39,918 nucleotides of DNA, from the NCBI GenBank assembly GCA_025936275.1, contig JAICTR010000001.1, forward strand, positions 1 to 39,918. Reading direction: 5' to 3'. The DNA is from Burkholderiales bacterium. GTDB taxonomy: Bacteria; Pseudomonadota; Gammaproteobacteria; Burkholderiales; Usitatibacteraceae. The notes beneath the pieces are model-generated. The model was given only the letters and a program-made list of their open reading frames with translations. It searched no databases and was not told where the DNA came from. Every line of letters begins with the position of its first letter. Positions within the stretch are counted from its first letter, which is position 1. Below, piece by piece: positions 8,209 to 18,214 of this stretch. The position numbers were made by a program, and so were the translations under genes.

Positions 8209-11200
8209 TCATGAAGTGGCGCGCGTTTCGGGCGGGAGCGCCGCGGCAGCCTCTTGTACCTCGATCCCCACGCGGTGCTCGCCGTGATCGTCGATGAGAT
8301 GCACCCAGCCGTCCGCTTGCGCCACGCCGTCGACGGTCACGATCGGCGTCGGGCGATGCACGCCGTTCACGCGGCGTACGTCGATGTCGTAGACGGCGTC
8401 ACCGTAGCGATAGCGCACCGTGAACGCCGTCCAGCCCGACGGGAACCGTGGCGCGACCCGCAGCCGATCGTGCTCCCGCGTCACCCCGAGCAGCGACTCC
8501 ACGATGAACCGGTACATCCATCCCGCCGAGCCGGTGTACCAGCTCCAGCCGGCTCGCCCGACGTGCGGCGCCACCGCATAGACGTCGGCGGCCATCACGT
8601 ACGGCTCCGCCTGGTAGGTGGCGACTCCGGCGGGCGTTCGTGCGTGGTTCGCGGGATTGATCATCGCCGCAACTTCCCATGCGCGGCGCGTGTCGCCGAG
8701 CGCGGCATAGGCCATGCCCGCCCAGATCGCGCCGTGCGTGTACTGGCCACCATTCTCGCGAACGCCCGGCACATAGCCTCGGATATAGCCGGGATCGAGG
8801 CTCGAGGAGTCGAAGGGGGGCTCGAGCAGCTGGACCAACGCGTCGGCGCGGCGCACCAGGCGCTGGTCGACGGCCTCCATCGCCCGGCGCGCGCGTGCGG
8901 CATCGCCGGCGCCCGACAGCACCGCCCAGCTTTGCGCGATGGAATCGATGCGGCATTCGTCATTGTTCACGGAGCCCAGCGGCGTCCCATCGTCGAAATA
9001 GGCGCGCCGGTACCACGCGCCATCCCAGCCATGGCGCTCGAGGTTGCGGCCGAGCTCGCCCCGCTCGGCGTCGCAGCGCGCCGCGAAGTCCGCATCGCCC
9101 CGGCCGCGCGCGAGCGGGGCGAACTGCTCGAGCACCGCGCACAGGAAGAAGCCCAGCCAGACGCTCTCGCCGCGTCCTTCGATGCCCACGCGATTCATGC
9201 CGTCGTTCCAGTCGCCCGAGCCGATGAGCGGCAAGCCGTGGGAGCCGTATCGCATTCCGTGCAACACCGCACGCACGCAGTGCTCGTAGAGGCTCCCCGA
9301 CTGCTCGGAGCGGCGCGGCAGGTCGTAGTACGAATCCTCGCCGGAAGGCACCGCGGGTCCTTCCAGGAAGGGCGCCGCTTCGTCGAGCACGCCGGCGTCT
9401 CCCGTCGCCTTGACGTAGCGCGCGGTGGCGAGCGGCAGCCACAGATAGTCGTCGGAGCAATGCGAACGCACGCCGCGGCCCGACGGCGGATGCCACCAAT
9501 GCTGCACGTCCCCCTCGACGAACTGGCGGCATGCGCAGCGCAACAAGTGCTCGCGCACCAGCGCGGGCTCGGCGTGGACCAGGGCCATCGCGTCCTGCAG
9601 CTGGTCGCGGAAGCCGAACGCGCCGCCCGATTGGTAGTAGCCGCTGCGCGCCCAGAAGCGGCAGGCGAGCGTCTGGTACAGGAGCCAGCCGTTGGCGAGC
9701 ACATCGAGCGCGGTGTCGGGCGTTCGCACCTGCACCGCGCCCAACGCGCGTCCCCAGCTCGCGCGCACCGCATCGAGCGCGCCGCGCGCCGCGGCGGCGC
9801 CCCGGAAGCGTTTCACGAGGCGCGCGGCATCCTCGCGATCGCGCCCCATGCCCAGGCGGAAGACGATCTCGCGCTCCTCGCCGTCGGCAAGCTCGAACGG
9901 GACGTGGATCGCGGCGCACGGATCGAGCGCCGCGCCGACGCTGCCCGAAAGCCGGCGGCGCGCCATCGCGGCCGGGGCGTCCGGCGCGCCGTTGCGGCCG
10001 AGGAACTCGGCGCGATCGCCGCTCACGCTGCACAGGGGCTCGTCCACGTCGAAGAAGGCGACGCGGTCCGCGAACAGCGTGTTGTACGAGTTGCGCGCGA
10101 GGAGCGCGCCGCTCTCCCGGTCGAGCTCCGTCACGACGTGCATCGCGGTCTTCGGCCGCAGGTCTCCGAGCACCCACTCGACGTATCCCGTGGCGGAGAG
10201 CCGCCGTGCACGACCCGAGGCGTTGCGCACCTCGAGCACCGCGAACTTGACCGCCGCGTCGATCGCCACGTACACCCACAGCTGCGAGACGATGCCGTCC
10301 TCGCGATGCTCGAAGACGCTGTAGCCGAACCCGTGTCGCGACACGTAGGCGCCGGAGCCGGGCGCGGGCAGCGCGGTGGGCGACCAGAAGCGGCCCGATT
10401 CCTCGTCGCGCAGGTAGTACGCTTCGCCGCTCGCGTCGCTCACCGGGTCGTCGTGCCATGGCGTGAGGCGGAACTCGTGGGCGTTCTCGCTCCATGTGTA
10501 CGCGCCCCCGCTTTCGGAAACCACCGTGCCGAATTCCGGATTGGCGATCACGTTGGCCCAGGGCGCCGGCGTCGTCTGGCCCGCGTCGAGCGTGATCACG
10601 TATTCGGTCCCATCGGGCGTGAATCCCCCCGGGCCGTTGACGAGGATCAGCTCGCGCGGCGGCGCGGCGGCCGGCGCCTCGGTGCGCAAGGTGCGGCCCG
10701 GCACCAGGCGCGCGATGGGGGCCGCGACGACGCCGCGCCGGTTCACCTGCTCCGCGAGGCTGCCGCGCCGATCGCCGAGCACGACGCGCGCGACCGATTG
10801 CAGCAGGACGCGGTCCTCCTCGGCGATCTGCTCGGCGCGGCGCACGAAGATGCCGCCGGGCCGATCCATGACCTGCGCCTCGACGCCGGCGGCGATGAGG
10901 CCCATGATCTGGTCGTGCAGCTGCTGGCGGTAGCCGCCGCGTTCCTCGTTCCAGATGACGAGGTCCACGGCGAGGCCCTTCAATCGCCAATACGCGTGCG
11001 CCTGGACCAGTTGACGGACGAGCTCGATGCTCCGCGCGTCCGCGATCTGCAGCAGCACGATCGGCAAGTCGCCCGAGATCGAGTAGCCCCACAGGTCCGA
11101 TTGCCCGCGGCGGTTGCGCGCGATGGACGACGCCTCGCCGCGCAGCGCGGCATTGGCGTGGATCACCGATCCGGCGAGGCGCGCGTAAAGCTGCGCATCG

Positions 11201-14200
11201 CGCTCGGTGGCGTTGATCTGGCGCAGCACGACCGAGGCGTGGGTCCACGCCAGGTCGAACGCGCGATCGGCCAGGTGGCGATCCTGGTACCTGTCGGCGA
11301 GCGCCAGCGCGGCCTCGCGCGTCGCGGCGATGCCGGAGACGATGTCGACGGTCGCCGTCTGCTGCGGCTCGAGCACGACGGCGTTGCGGATCGCGACGAT
11401 CGGGTCGAGCACCGAGCCCTGGTGCCCGGAAAGCCGTGCGTCGGCCATCGCGCGCGGGGCGGCCGGCGTGCGCCCGCGGCCGACGAAGCCCATGCGCTCG
11501 GTCTCGTAGGAGGCCTCGCCGGCCGCGGCCGCGCGCACCGCCATCAGGTGGACCATCCACGGCGGCTGCTCCTGCAGCGAGCGCGGCCGACGCGTGCAGA
11601 GGATGGCCTGGCGCGCCGCGACGATCTCCGTTTGCACGAACAGGTTGGAAAACGCCGGGTGCAGCGCGTCGGCCGCGGCGGGTGCGAGCACCACCTCGGC
11701 GTAGCTCGTGATGTCGATCGTGCGCGCGGCGCGGGAGCGGTTGGTGATGCGCAGCCGGCGCAGCTCGATGTCGTCCTCGGGCGAGACCACGATCTCGGTA
11801 TGGCACTCGAAATCTTCGTCGCTGCGGCGGAATTCCGCGCGCCCCTCGGAGAAGATCGCCTCGTAACGCGCGGCGCGCTCGAGCGTGGGCTGGTGGGCGG
11901 CGGACCAGAACCTGCCGCTCGCCAGGTCGCGCACGTAGCAGAAGGTGCCCCACGCATCGCGCGTGCCGTCCTCGCGCCAGCGCGTGATGGCGAGATCCTT
12001 CCAGCGGCTGCTTCCGCCGCCGCCGCTGGTCACCATGACGTGGTATCGGCCGTTCGAGAGCAGCTGCACTTCGGGCACGGGCGTGTCGGGATTCGCCACG
12101 ACGCGGACCGGCGCCTGATCGCCGGAGGGCGCGCGCGTCGCGGAACGCTCGGCGGGATGCGGATGGGAGCCGGCCGCCTTCGGCACGCGTTCCTGGAGCA
12201 GCAGCAGCGTCGCCTTGAAAAGCGCATCGGAGGCGAAGCGCCGCGGCATCGGGCGATCGTGCAGCGCATGCGACACGGACAGCAGGATCATGCCCTGGTG
12301 GTGCGCCATGAACGAACGCACCACGGCGCCCGCCTGCCCACGGGGCACGCGCGCCGGCGTGTAATCGATCGCCTCGTAGAGGCCGAAGCGGCCCGCGAGG
12401 CCGGCGCCGGCGAGGCGCTGCAGGTTCGCGCACGACGCCTCGGGCGCCACCATCAGCGCGAGCGCCGAAGCGTAGGGCGCGATCACGAGGTCCTCGGCAA
12501 GGCCGCGCTTCATGCCCAGGCCGGGGACGCCGAAGGCGCGGTACTGGTAGCTCGAGCTCGCGTCGACCGAGTTGTAGCCGCATTCCGAGATGCCCCAGGG
12601 CACGCCGCGCTGCTTGCCGTACGCCATCTGGCGCGCGACCGCCACGCCGCAGGACTGGTCGAGGAGCGTGTTGTCGTAGGTCGGCATCACGAGGAGCGGC
12701 ATCAGGTACTCGAACATCGAGCCGCTCCACGAGAGGAGCACCGGCCGTCCGCCGGCGTTGGTGAGCAGCCGGCCCAGCGCGAACCAGTTTTCCTGCGCGA
12801 TCTCGCCGAGCGAGATGGCGACGAAGCTCGCCAGGCGCGCTTCCGATGCGAGGAGGTCGTAGTAGCCCGCGTCGCGCCGGCGCTCCTCGACGTTGTAGCC
12901 GATGGCGAAAAGATGCCGCGCGCCGTCGTAGAGCAGCCCGTAGTCCGCACGCGCGAGCTCCTCGCACCGCGCGGCGAGCCGCTCGAGCTGCGCCATGCGG
13001 TCGGTGGCGGGCCGGCGCGCGCCGGCCGGCAGTTGCCGCGACTCGAATGCGGCGAGCTCGCGCAGCGTCGGAATCGCGCGGCCGCCCATCGGCGCGCCCT
13101 CGGTCGCGGGCGGCGTTTCCCATGGCGCGAGGAACGCCATCTCCGCGCGAAGGCCGGCGCACTGGCGGACGAGGGCAGCGGCCCAGAATCGCGCTTCGGC
13201 CGCGGGCGGGGCGCCGGCATCGGGGGCGTTCTCGGCGAGGCGCGCCGCGACCTCGGCGATCGTCTGCTCGAGCGGGCCGAGCGACCGGCGGGTCGCATCG
13301 ATCGTCGTGGGCGGGCATGCGCATGTCGCGGCGAGATCCCGCTGCAGGCGCGCGAGCGGCGCGAGCGCGGCTGCCGGGGCCGACTCGGCGACGATGCGCG
13401 CGGTGTCGGCGAGCCCTTCGAACCAGCGCGCTCGCACGACCGGACGGTCCGCGAGCTCCAGCAGGCCCGGCCGCAGCGTGAGCAGGTGACCCGCGAGGTT
13501 GCCGCTGTCCACCGCGGAGATGTAGCGTGGGGGCAGCGGCGCGAGCGTTCGGGTGTCGTACCAATTGTAGAAATGTCCCTGGCAACGCTCGAGCCGCGCC
13601 ATCGTGCCGAGCGTGTGGGCGGTGCGCTCGATGAGATCGCCGGCGGCGATGTAGCCGAAGTCGCAGGCGGCGAGATGGGCGAGCAGGCCCAGCCCGATGT
13701 TGGTAGGCGAGGTGCGGTGCGCGAGCGCCTCGGCCGGCGCTTGCTGCCAGTTGTCCGGCGCGAGCCAATTCTCCTGCGCGCCGGCGAAGACGTCGAAGAA
13801 CCCCCAGGTCCTGCGCGCGAGGCCGCGCAGGAAGAGCACCTGGCTCGCGTCGAGGCCGGGCCCGCGGCGCACGAGGGGACGGCTGATCCACCAGGCGATG
13901 GCGGGCGAGGCGGCCCACAACACGAGAAAGAACGCGGCCTGCGGCAACGCCGACGGCGCCGATACGGCCAGCGCGATCGCCATGGCGGCCGCGATGAGAG
14001 GAGCCGGCCACATCGCGCGGAAGGACGACGCGAGCCCGGCGAGCGCGCCGCCTGGCGCCGCCGCGCGGTCGGCCTCCCCGCCGGCCGATGGATTCCATTC
14101 CAGCAGGCGCCGGCGGCTGGCGAGCACGCGCCATGCGGTGGATGCGATGGCACCCGCGTTCACGGCGGCCTCGTAGGGCAGCAGCGCGAGCGAGAGCATG

Positions 14201-16887
14201 ATGTGCGCGGCATGGCGAGCGGCGGCATCGGCACCGGCCGCGAGGTGGCGGCGCGGGGAGAGGTCGTCGTCCTTGCGCAGCAGGCCGGGGAGCAGCGCGA
14301 ACGCCGAAGGCAGCACGAGGATCGCGAGCACCGCCAGGGTCCAGGGCCAAGCGCGCGGGACCGCCGTCCATGCGGCGAACAGCAGCAGCGTGATGGCGAC
14401 CGGCACGAGGCTGCGCCGCAGGTTGTCGAAGAGCTTCCACTGCGAGAGCATCGAGAGCGGGTTCGCCTCGCGCGCTCCCGCCGGCCCGGGCACGCGCGGC
14501 AGCAGCCAGTGCACGAGCTGCCAGTCGCCGCGGATCCAGCGCCGCCGCCGCCTCGCATCCGCGAGATAGCTCGCCGGATGCTCCTCGTAGAGCTCGACCT
14601 CGCTCAGCAGCCCCGAGCGCGCATAGCAGCCTTCGAGCAGGTCGTGGCTGAGGATGCGATCGTCCGGGAAGCGTCCCCCGAGGGCGCGCTCGAAAGCATC
14701 GACGTCGTAGATGCCCTTGCCGATGAACGACCCTTCGCCGAACAGGTCCTGGTAGACGTCCGAGACCGAGCGCGTGTAGGGATCGATGCCGGCCTCGCCC
14801 GCGTGCAGCCGCGCGTAGCGCGAGCGGTTGGCGCCCGCGAGACTCGCGCTCACGCGCGGCTGCAGGATCGCATGGCCGTGGACCACCATCGCGGCACGCC
14901 GCCCCGCGGCGACGAAGCGCGGGCGATTGAGCGGATGCGCCATCGCCGCGGCGAACTGGCGCGCCGAGTCGCGCGGCAGCTGCGTGTCGGCGTCGAGCGT
15001 GATCACGTATTTCACCCGCGCGAGGACCGCGGTATCGCCCACGACCAGCGCGAAGCGGTCCGCGGCGCGCCCCCGCAGCAGCGCGTTGAGGGCGGCGAGC
15101 TTGCCGCGCTTGCGCTCGTATCCCATCCACGCGCCTTCGCGCGGATTCCAGCGGCGCGCCCGATGAAAGAGATAGAAGTTGTCGCCCGCGGCGCCGCCGT
15201 CGGCGGGATGCGGGAGGCGCGGATATCGCTGGTTCAGGCGCTCGATCGCCTCGCGCGCGAGCCCGACGAGGACGTCGTCGCCCGGCAGCTGCCGCGCCGG
15301 CGCATCGAGGAAGTCGGTCACGAGCCCGAAGTGAAGGAGGTCGTCGCGATTGGCGAGGAAGCGCACCTCGAGCGCTTCGGCGAGCGCCTCGATACCGTGC
15401 GCGTCGGTGAGCATGGCGGGCACGGCGACCAGCGTGCGCGCCTCGGGGGCGAGGCCGGCCGAGAAATCCATGCGCGGCAGGCGTTGCGGCTCCACGAGCA
15501 AGGTCGCGAGCCAGTTCACCACGCCCACGGCGAGCTGGCTCGAGGCAAGCACGCCGAGAACCGCGAGGGCGGCCAGGGTCGGCGGCGAAGCCTGCGCCGC
15601 ATCGCTCAGCGCCAGCAGCAGCGCGATCGGCGCGAGGGTGAGTGCCCCAATCGCGCCGAGATAGAGGGGCAACGCGGCGCGGCGCGCGGCCCGCGCGAGC
15701 GCGCGCCGCGGGGAGCGGCGCCCGCCGATCGCACGCTCGAGGCGCGGCCGGCCCGCGTCCACGAGGTGGAAGCCGACGTGCGCGCCGCGATCGTCGCCCC
15801 CGGCCGGAGGACCGGCGCAAGCCCGCGCGAGCTCGATCGCCTTGCGCGCCACCTCGCCTTCGTCGACGCGGCCTTCCTTCGCGAGCTCCTCCACCGCGTG
15901 CCGGTAGCGGTCGCGGGTGGAGAAATCCATGCGCGGATAGACGCCGGCGGGATCCTCGCGCAGCGCCTGCTCGACCACGCTGATCGATTCGACGAAGGCG
16001 CGCCAGTCGATCGCAGCGAGCCATCGCAGGCTGCCGATGGTATTGCCGATCGAGACCTGGTCGCGCGCTTGTTCCTGGTTCTCGGATTGCACGAGCTGCT
16101 CGATGCTCAGGCCCGATTCGGCGAGCCGCTGCTCGATCCAGGTGAGGGCGAGCGCGAGCGCGGCGCTGCGGCCCTGCAGGCGGCGCGCGAGCTCCGCGAC
16201 GAACGCGCTCGCCATCGGCGGGTCGGAGCGCGCCATGTCCGCGATCACCAGGACGAGGCTCTTGGGATCGCGCTCGGCGACTTCGATCATCCGGTCCGCC
16301 CAGGCGTCGGCGCGGCCGCGGAGCAATGTCGCCGCCGCGGTGCGCGCCGCCACGCGCCGCAGGTTCTCGATCAGCGCCAGCCTGAGCATGATGGGAATGG
16401 CCCAGAGCTCGCCGAGCTTGAGGGGCGCCACGGCCTGGTAGGCCGCCACGAAGCGCGCGAGGACCTCGCGGTCGAGCCGGCCGTCGCCGTGCGAGATCGC
16501 CTCGGAGGCGAGGCCATAGACGCGCGGCAGGCGCGCCGACGGCCCGGCGGAAAGCCGCGGCAACTCGCGGCTGTAGCCCTTCGGCAGGTGGCTCCTCGCG
16601 GTGCGCACCTGCTCTTCGATGAGGTAGAAGTTGTCGAGCAGCCAGTCGGCCGCCGGGGTGTTGCGGCGTTCGTCGGCGAGCGTCCCGCCGAGCAGCGCGC
16701 AGACCTGCGTGAGGACGGTTTCGTTGGCGGCGAGGCGCGAGAGCAGCGGATCCCCGCGGCCGCGCCCGGGGAGCAGGCGATGCGCGAGCCCGAGGCTCCT
16801 GCCGTGCTGCTCCATCCGATCCGCGCTGAAATGCTCCGAGCGCAGCGGCGGCGTTTCGTCGAGGGCGTTACGGCCGGGCGTGGGCAA
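8209..16887 (-). CDS. ndvB: Cyclic beta-1,2-glucan synthase (GT84 + GH94)
   Basis: About 2,892 aa, close to Brucella Cgs and Rhizobium NdvB. Order: N-terminal cyclic-glucan-synthase region ('WLLDNFYLIEEQVRTARSHL'); membrane segments near 400-460; GT84 glycosyltransferase with 'VITLDADTQLP' (about 627) and 'RRWIRGDWQ' (about 785); more membrane segments near 830-1000; glycoamylase-like region near 1395 ('SWSGSMFEYLMPLL'); two GH94 beta-sandwich regions near 1610 and 2095; GH94 catalytic domain with 'GSGDWNDGMNRVG' near 2556. The family polymerises UDP-glucose into cyclic beta-1,2-glucan, with the GH94 part controlling chain length; the product serves in osmotic adaptation and host contact. TTG at 16887 lies 20 nt inside the upstream kinase gene; ATG at 16815 is an alternative. 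No exporter (ndvA/chvA) is in the window. Confidence 0.88.
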   Translation of the reverse strand: MPTPGRNALDETPPLRSEHFSADRMEQHGRSLGLAHRLLPGRGRGDPLLSRLAANETVLTQVCALLGGTLADERRNTPAADWLLDNFYLIEEQVRTARSHLPKGYSRELPRLSAGPSARLPRVYGLASEAISHGDGRLDREVLARFVAAYQAVAPLKLGELWAIPIMLRLALIENLRRVAARTAAATLLRGRADAWADRMIEVAERDPKSLVLVIADMARSDPPMASAFVAELARRLQGRSAALALALTWIEQRLAESGLSIEQLVQSENQEQARDQVSIGNTIGSLRWLAAIDWRAFVESISVVEQALREDPAGVYPRMDFSTRDRYRHAVEELAKEGRVDEGEVARKAIELARACAGPPAGGDDRGAHVGFHLVDAGRPRLERAIGGRRSPRRALARAARRAALPLYLGAIGALTLAPIALLLALSDAAQASPPTLAALAVLGVLASSQLAVGVVNWLATLLVEPQRLPRMDFSAGLAPEARTLVAVPAMLTDAHGIEALAEALEVRFLANRDDLLHFGLVTDFLDAPARQLPGDDVLVGLAREAIERLNQRYPRLPHPADGGAAGDNFYLFHRARRWNPREGAWMGYERKRGKLAALNALLRGRAADRFALVVGDTAVLARVKYVITLDADTQLPRDSARQFAAAMAHPLNRPRFVAAGRRAAMVVHGHAILQPRVSASLAGANRSRYARLHAGEAGIDPYTRSVSDVYQDLFGEGSFIGKGIYDVDAFERALGGRFPDDRILSHDLLEGCYARSGLLSEVELYEEHPASYLADARRRRRWIRGDWQLVHWLLPRVPGPAGAREANPLSMLSQWKLFDNLRRSLVPVAITLLLFAAWTAVPRAWPWTLAVLAILVLPSAFALLPGLLRKDDDLSPRRHLAAGADAAARHAAHIMLSLALLPYEAAVNAGAIASTAWRVLASRRRLLEWNPSAGGEADRAAAPGGALAGLASSFRAMWPAPLIAAAMAIALAVSAPSALPQAAFFLVLWAASPAIAWWISRPLVRRGPGLDASQVLFLRGLARRTWGFFDVFAGAQENWLAPDNWQQAPAEALAHRTSPTNIGLGLLAHLAACDFGYIAAGDLIERTAHTLGTMARLERCQGHFYNWYDTRTLAPLPPRYISAVDSGNLAGHLLTLRPGLLELADRPVVRARWFEGLADTARIVAESAPAAALAPLARLQRDLAATCACPPTTIDATRRSLGPLEQTIAEVAARLAENAPDAGAPPAAEARFWAAALVRQCAGLRAEMAFLAPWETPPATEGAPMGGRAIPTLRELAAFESRQLPAGARRPATDRMAQLERLAARCEELARADYGLLYDGARHLFAIGYNVEERRRDAGYYDLLASEARLASFVAISLGEIAQENWFALGRLLTNAGGRPVLLSWSGSMFEYLMPLLVMPTYDNTLLDQSCGVAVARQMAYGKQRGVPWGISECGYNSVDASSSYQYRAFGVPGLGMKRGLAEDLVIAPYASALALMVAPEASCANLQRLAGAGLAGRFGLYEAIDYTPARVPRGQAGAVVRSFMAHHQGMILLSVSHALHDRPMPRRFASDALFKATLLLLQERVPKAAGSHPHPAERSATRAPSGDQAPVRVVANPDTPVPEVQLLSNGRYHVMVTSGGGGSSRWKDLAITRWREDGTRDAWGTFCYVRDLASGRFWSAAHQPTLERAARYEAIFSEGRAEFRRSDEDFECHTEIVVSPEDDIELRRLRITNRSRAARTIDITSYAEVVLAPAAADALHPAFSNLFVQTEIVAARQAILCTRRPRSLQEQPPWMVHLMAVRAAAAGEASYETERMGFVGRGRTPAAPRAMADARLSGHQGSVLDPIVAIRNAVVLEPQQTATVDIVSGIAATREAALALADRYQDRHLADRAFDLAWTHASVVLRQINATERDAQLYARLAGSVIHANAALRGEASSIARNRRGQSDLWGYSISGDLPIVLLQIADARSIELVRQLVQAHAYWRLKGLAVDLVIWNEERGGYRQQLHDQIMGLIAAGVEAQVMDRPGGIFVRRAEQIAEEDRVLLQSVARVVLGDRRGSLAEQVNRRGVVAAPIARLVPGRTLRTEAPAAAPPRELILVNGPGGFTPDGTEYVITLDAGQTTPAPWANVIANPEFGTVVSESGGAYTWSENAHEFRLTPWHDDPVSDASGEAYYLRDEESGRFWSPTALPAPGSGAYVSRHGFGYSVFEHREDGIVSQLWVYVAIDAAVKFAVLEVRNASGRARRLSATGYVEWVLGDLRPKTAMHVVTELDRESGALLARNSYNTLFADRVAFFDVDEPLCSVSGDRAEFLGRNGAPDAPAAMARRRLSGSVGAALDPCAAIHVPFELADGEEREIVFRLGMGRDREDAARLVKRFRGAAAARGALDAVRASWGRALGAVQVRTPDTALDVLANGWLLYQTLACRFWARSGYYQSGGAFGFRDQLQDAMALVHAEPALVREHLLRCACRQFVEGDVQHWWHPPSGRGVRSHCSDDYLWLPLATARYVKATGDAGVLDEAAPFLEGPAVPSGEDSYYDLPRRSEQSGSLYEHCVRAVLHGMRYGSHGLPLIGSGDWNDGMNRVGIEGRGESVWLGFFLCAVLEQFAPLARGRGDADFAARCDAERGELGRNLERHGWDGAWYRRAYFDDGTPLGSVNNDECRIDSIAQSWAVLSGAGDAARARRAMEAVDQRLVRRADALVQLLEPPFDSSSLDPGYIRGYVPGVRENGGQYTHGAIWAGMAYAALGDTRRAWEVAAMINPANHARTPAGVATYQAEPYVMAADVYAVAPHVGRAGWSWYTGSAGWMYRFIVESLLGVTREHDRLRVAPRFPSGWTAFTVRYRYGDAVYDIDVRRVNGVHRPTPIVTVDGVAQADGWVHLIDDHGEHRVGIEVQEAAAALPPETRATS

Positions 16888-18037
16888 CCTCGGCGGCGTG
16901 GTCGAGCGCGATCGCCTCGAACGGCCGCGGCAGATCGATCGTGAACACGCATCCCGTTCCCGGCACGTCGCTCGCGCGAACCGAGCCGCCCATGGTCTCG
17001 GCGGCGCGGCGCGCGATGGAAAGCCCCAGCCCCAGGCCGCTGCGATCGGCGCCCTGCTGGTTGAACGAAGCGAACAGGTGCTCGGCCTTGCCTTCCGGCA
17101 GGCCCCCGCATTCGTCGCGCACCTCGATCAGCACCCGCTCTCCGACCCCATGGGCCCGCAGCTGCACGTGCCCGTGCGGGCGCGTGAACTTGAATGCGTT
17201 GTTCAGGAGGTTCGAGACCGCCGAGTGCAGCAGCTGCGCGTCCGCCTCGACCTCCAGGCCGCCATCGACCGCGCACACCTCGAGGCTGCAGCGATACGAA
17301 TGCGCGGACAGGCTCGCCGCCACGTGCACGTCGGCGATGAAGCGCCGCAGCTCGATGCGTTCGAGACGAGGCGCGGTGCCCGCATCGAGGCGCACCTGCG
17401 CGAACGTGCGATCGATCATTTCGCGCATGCCCCCGAGGCTGCGCTCGAGCACCGCCGAGGTGGCGCCGGCCGGGCCGATCGCGCCGCTCTTCAGCGCCGC
17501 GAACGCGAGCGTCGCCGTGCCGAGAAATCCGCGCAGCTCGTGCATGAGCGAGCCCAGCCGCTCGGTTTCGGCGCGGCGTTCGTCGGTGGACGTGCGCCGT
17601 TCGCGCTGGCGCTGGAACTCGCTCACGGCGTCGGCGATCGCGACGTCCAGGCACCGGTTGAGGATGTTGAACTCGTCGCTCGAGAACTGCACGCGGCTTT
17701 CGGCCGCGAGACCCGTGATCGCCTGGCAAAGGTCGCCATACTCGCGAACCACTTCCTCGATGGAAAACCCGCGCAACAGCATCTCGTAGCCGTGCTTGGT
17801 CGCGGAGCTCGCGATTTCGCCGGGCAGGTCGCGCGGCCCGTTCCTCGCCTCGCTGCCCGCGGGCGGCCCATCCGCCACCTTGCGCGCCCGCAACGTATCC
17901 ACCAATTGCGAGAGAAAGAGCGGGATCCCCTGGTCGAGCTCGCTCGCATCCGGGCGCGACGCGCGCATCAGCGCCACCTTCGATCGGCAGCGCTCGATGA
18001 GTTGCGCGCGGTTTTGTTCGAGAAAATGCTGCAGCAT
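16868..18037 (-). CDS. Soluble sensor histidine kinase with RsbRD-like N-terminal region
   Basis: A 389-aa protein with no membrane segment or signal peptide. Residues about 1-145 are helical and resemble RsbRD-type sensor domains ('HGYEMLLRGFSIEEVVREY'). A phosphoacceptor box 'LMHELRGFLG' places the His at 166. The ATPase domain follows, with N-box 'NLLNNAFKF', G1 'DECGGLPEG' and G2 'GLGLGLSIARRAAE'. Such kinases autophosphorylate and pass phosphate to a response regulator, but none is encoded nearby, so it is an orphan here. Its 3' end overlaps the glucan synthase start, suggesting one transcript. It is divergent from the first Crp/Fnr gene across 177 nt. Kinase call is firm, signal and partner unknown. 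Confidence 0.82.
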   Translation of the reverse strand: MLQHFLEQNRAQLIERCRSKVALMRASRPDASELDQGIPLFLSQLVDTLRARKVADGPPAGSEARNGPRDLPGEIASSATKHGYEMLLRGFSIEEVVREYGDLCQAITGLAAESRVQFSSDEFNILNRCLDVAIADAVSEFQRQRERRTSTDERRAETERLGSLMHELRGFLGTATLAFAALKSGAIGPAGATSAVLERSLGGMREMIDRTFAQVRLDAGTAPRLERIELRRFIADVHVAASLSAHSYRCSLEVCAVDGGLEVEADAQLLHSAVSNLLNNAFKFTRPHGHVQLRAHGVGERVLIEVRDECGGLPEGKAEHLFASFNQQGADRSGLGLGLSIARRAAETMGGSVRASDVPGTGCVFTIDLPRPFEAIALDHAAEVAHARP

Positions 18038-18214
18038 GGCGGGTTCCCGGAGGCCGAAAGGCGTCCTGTCGAAGCCAGATTACGCGCGGCCGGGTGGTGC
18101 GTCCGTGCGATAGCGAACATAGGCGAGCGGCCGCTCTGTGCGGCAGCGCGCAGACGCCGCGGGCGACGGCGCCCACACTGGGACTCTCTCCTTCCAGCTC
18201 CCCGGGTTCCCGAT

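Noticed and set aside
8254..16944. An almost 2,900-codon open frame on the plus strand opposite the glucan synthase gene
   Set aside because: It is the mirror of a GC-rich gene that avoids TTA, CTA and TCA codons. The minus-strand product has clear GT84 and GH94 motifs, whereas the plus-strand translation is Arg/Ala/His-rich with no recognisable domain.
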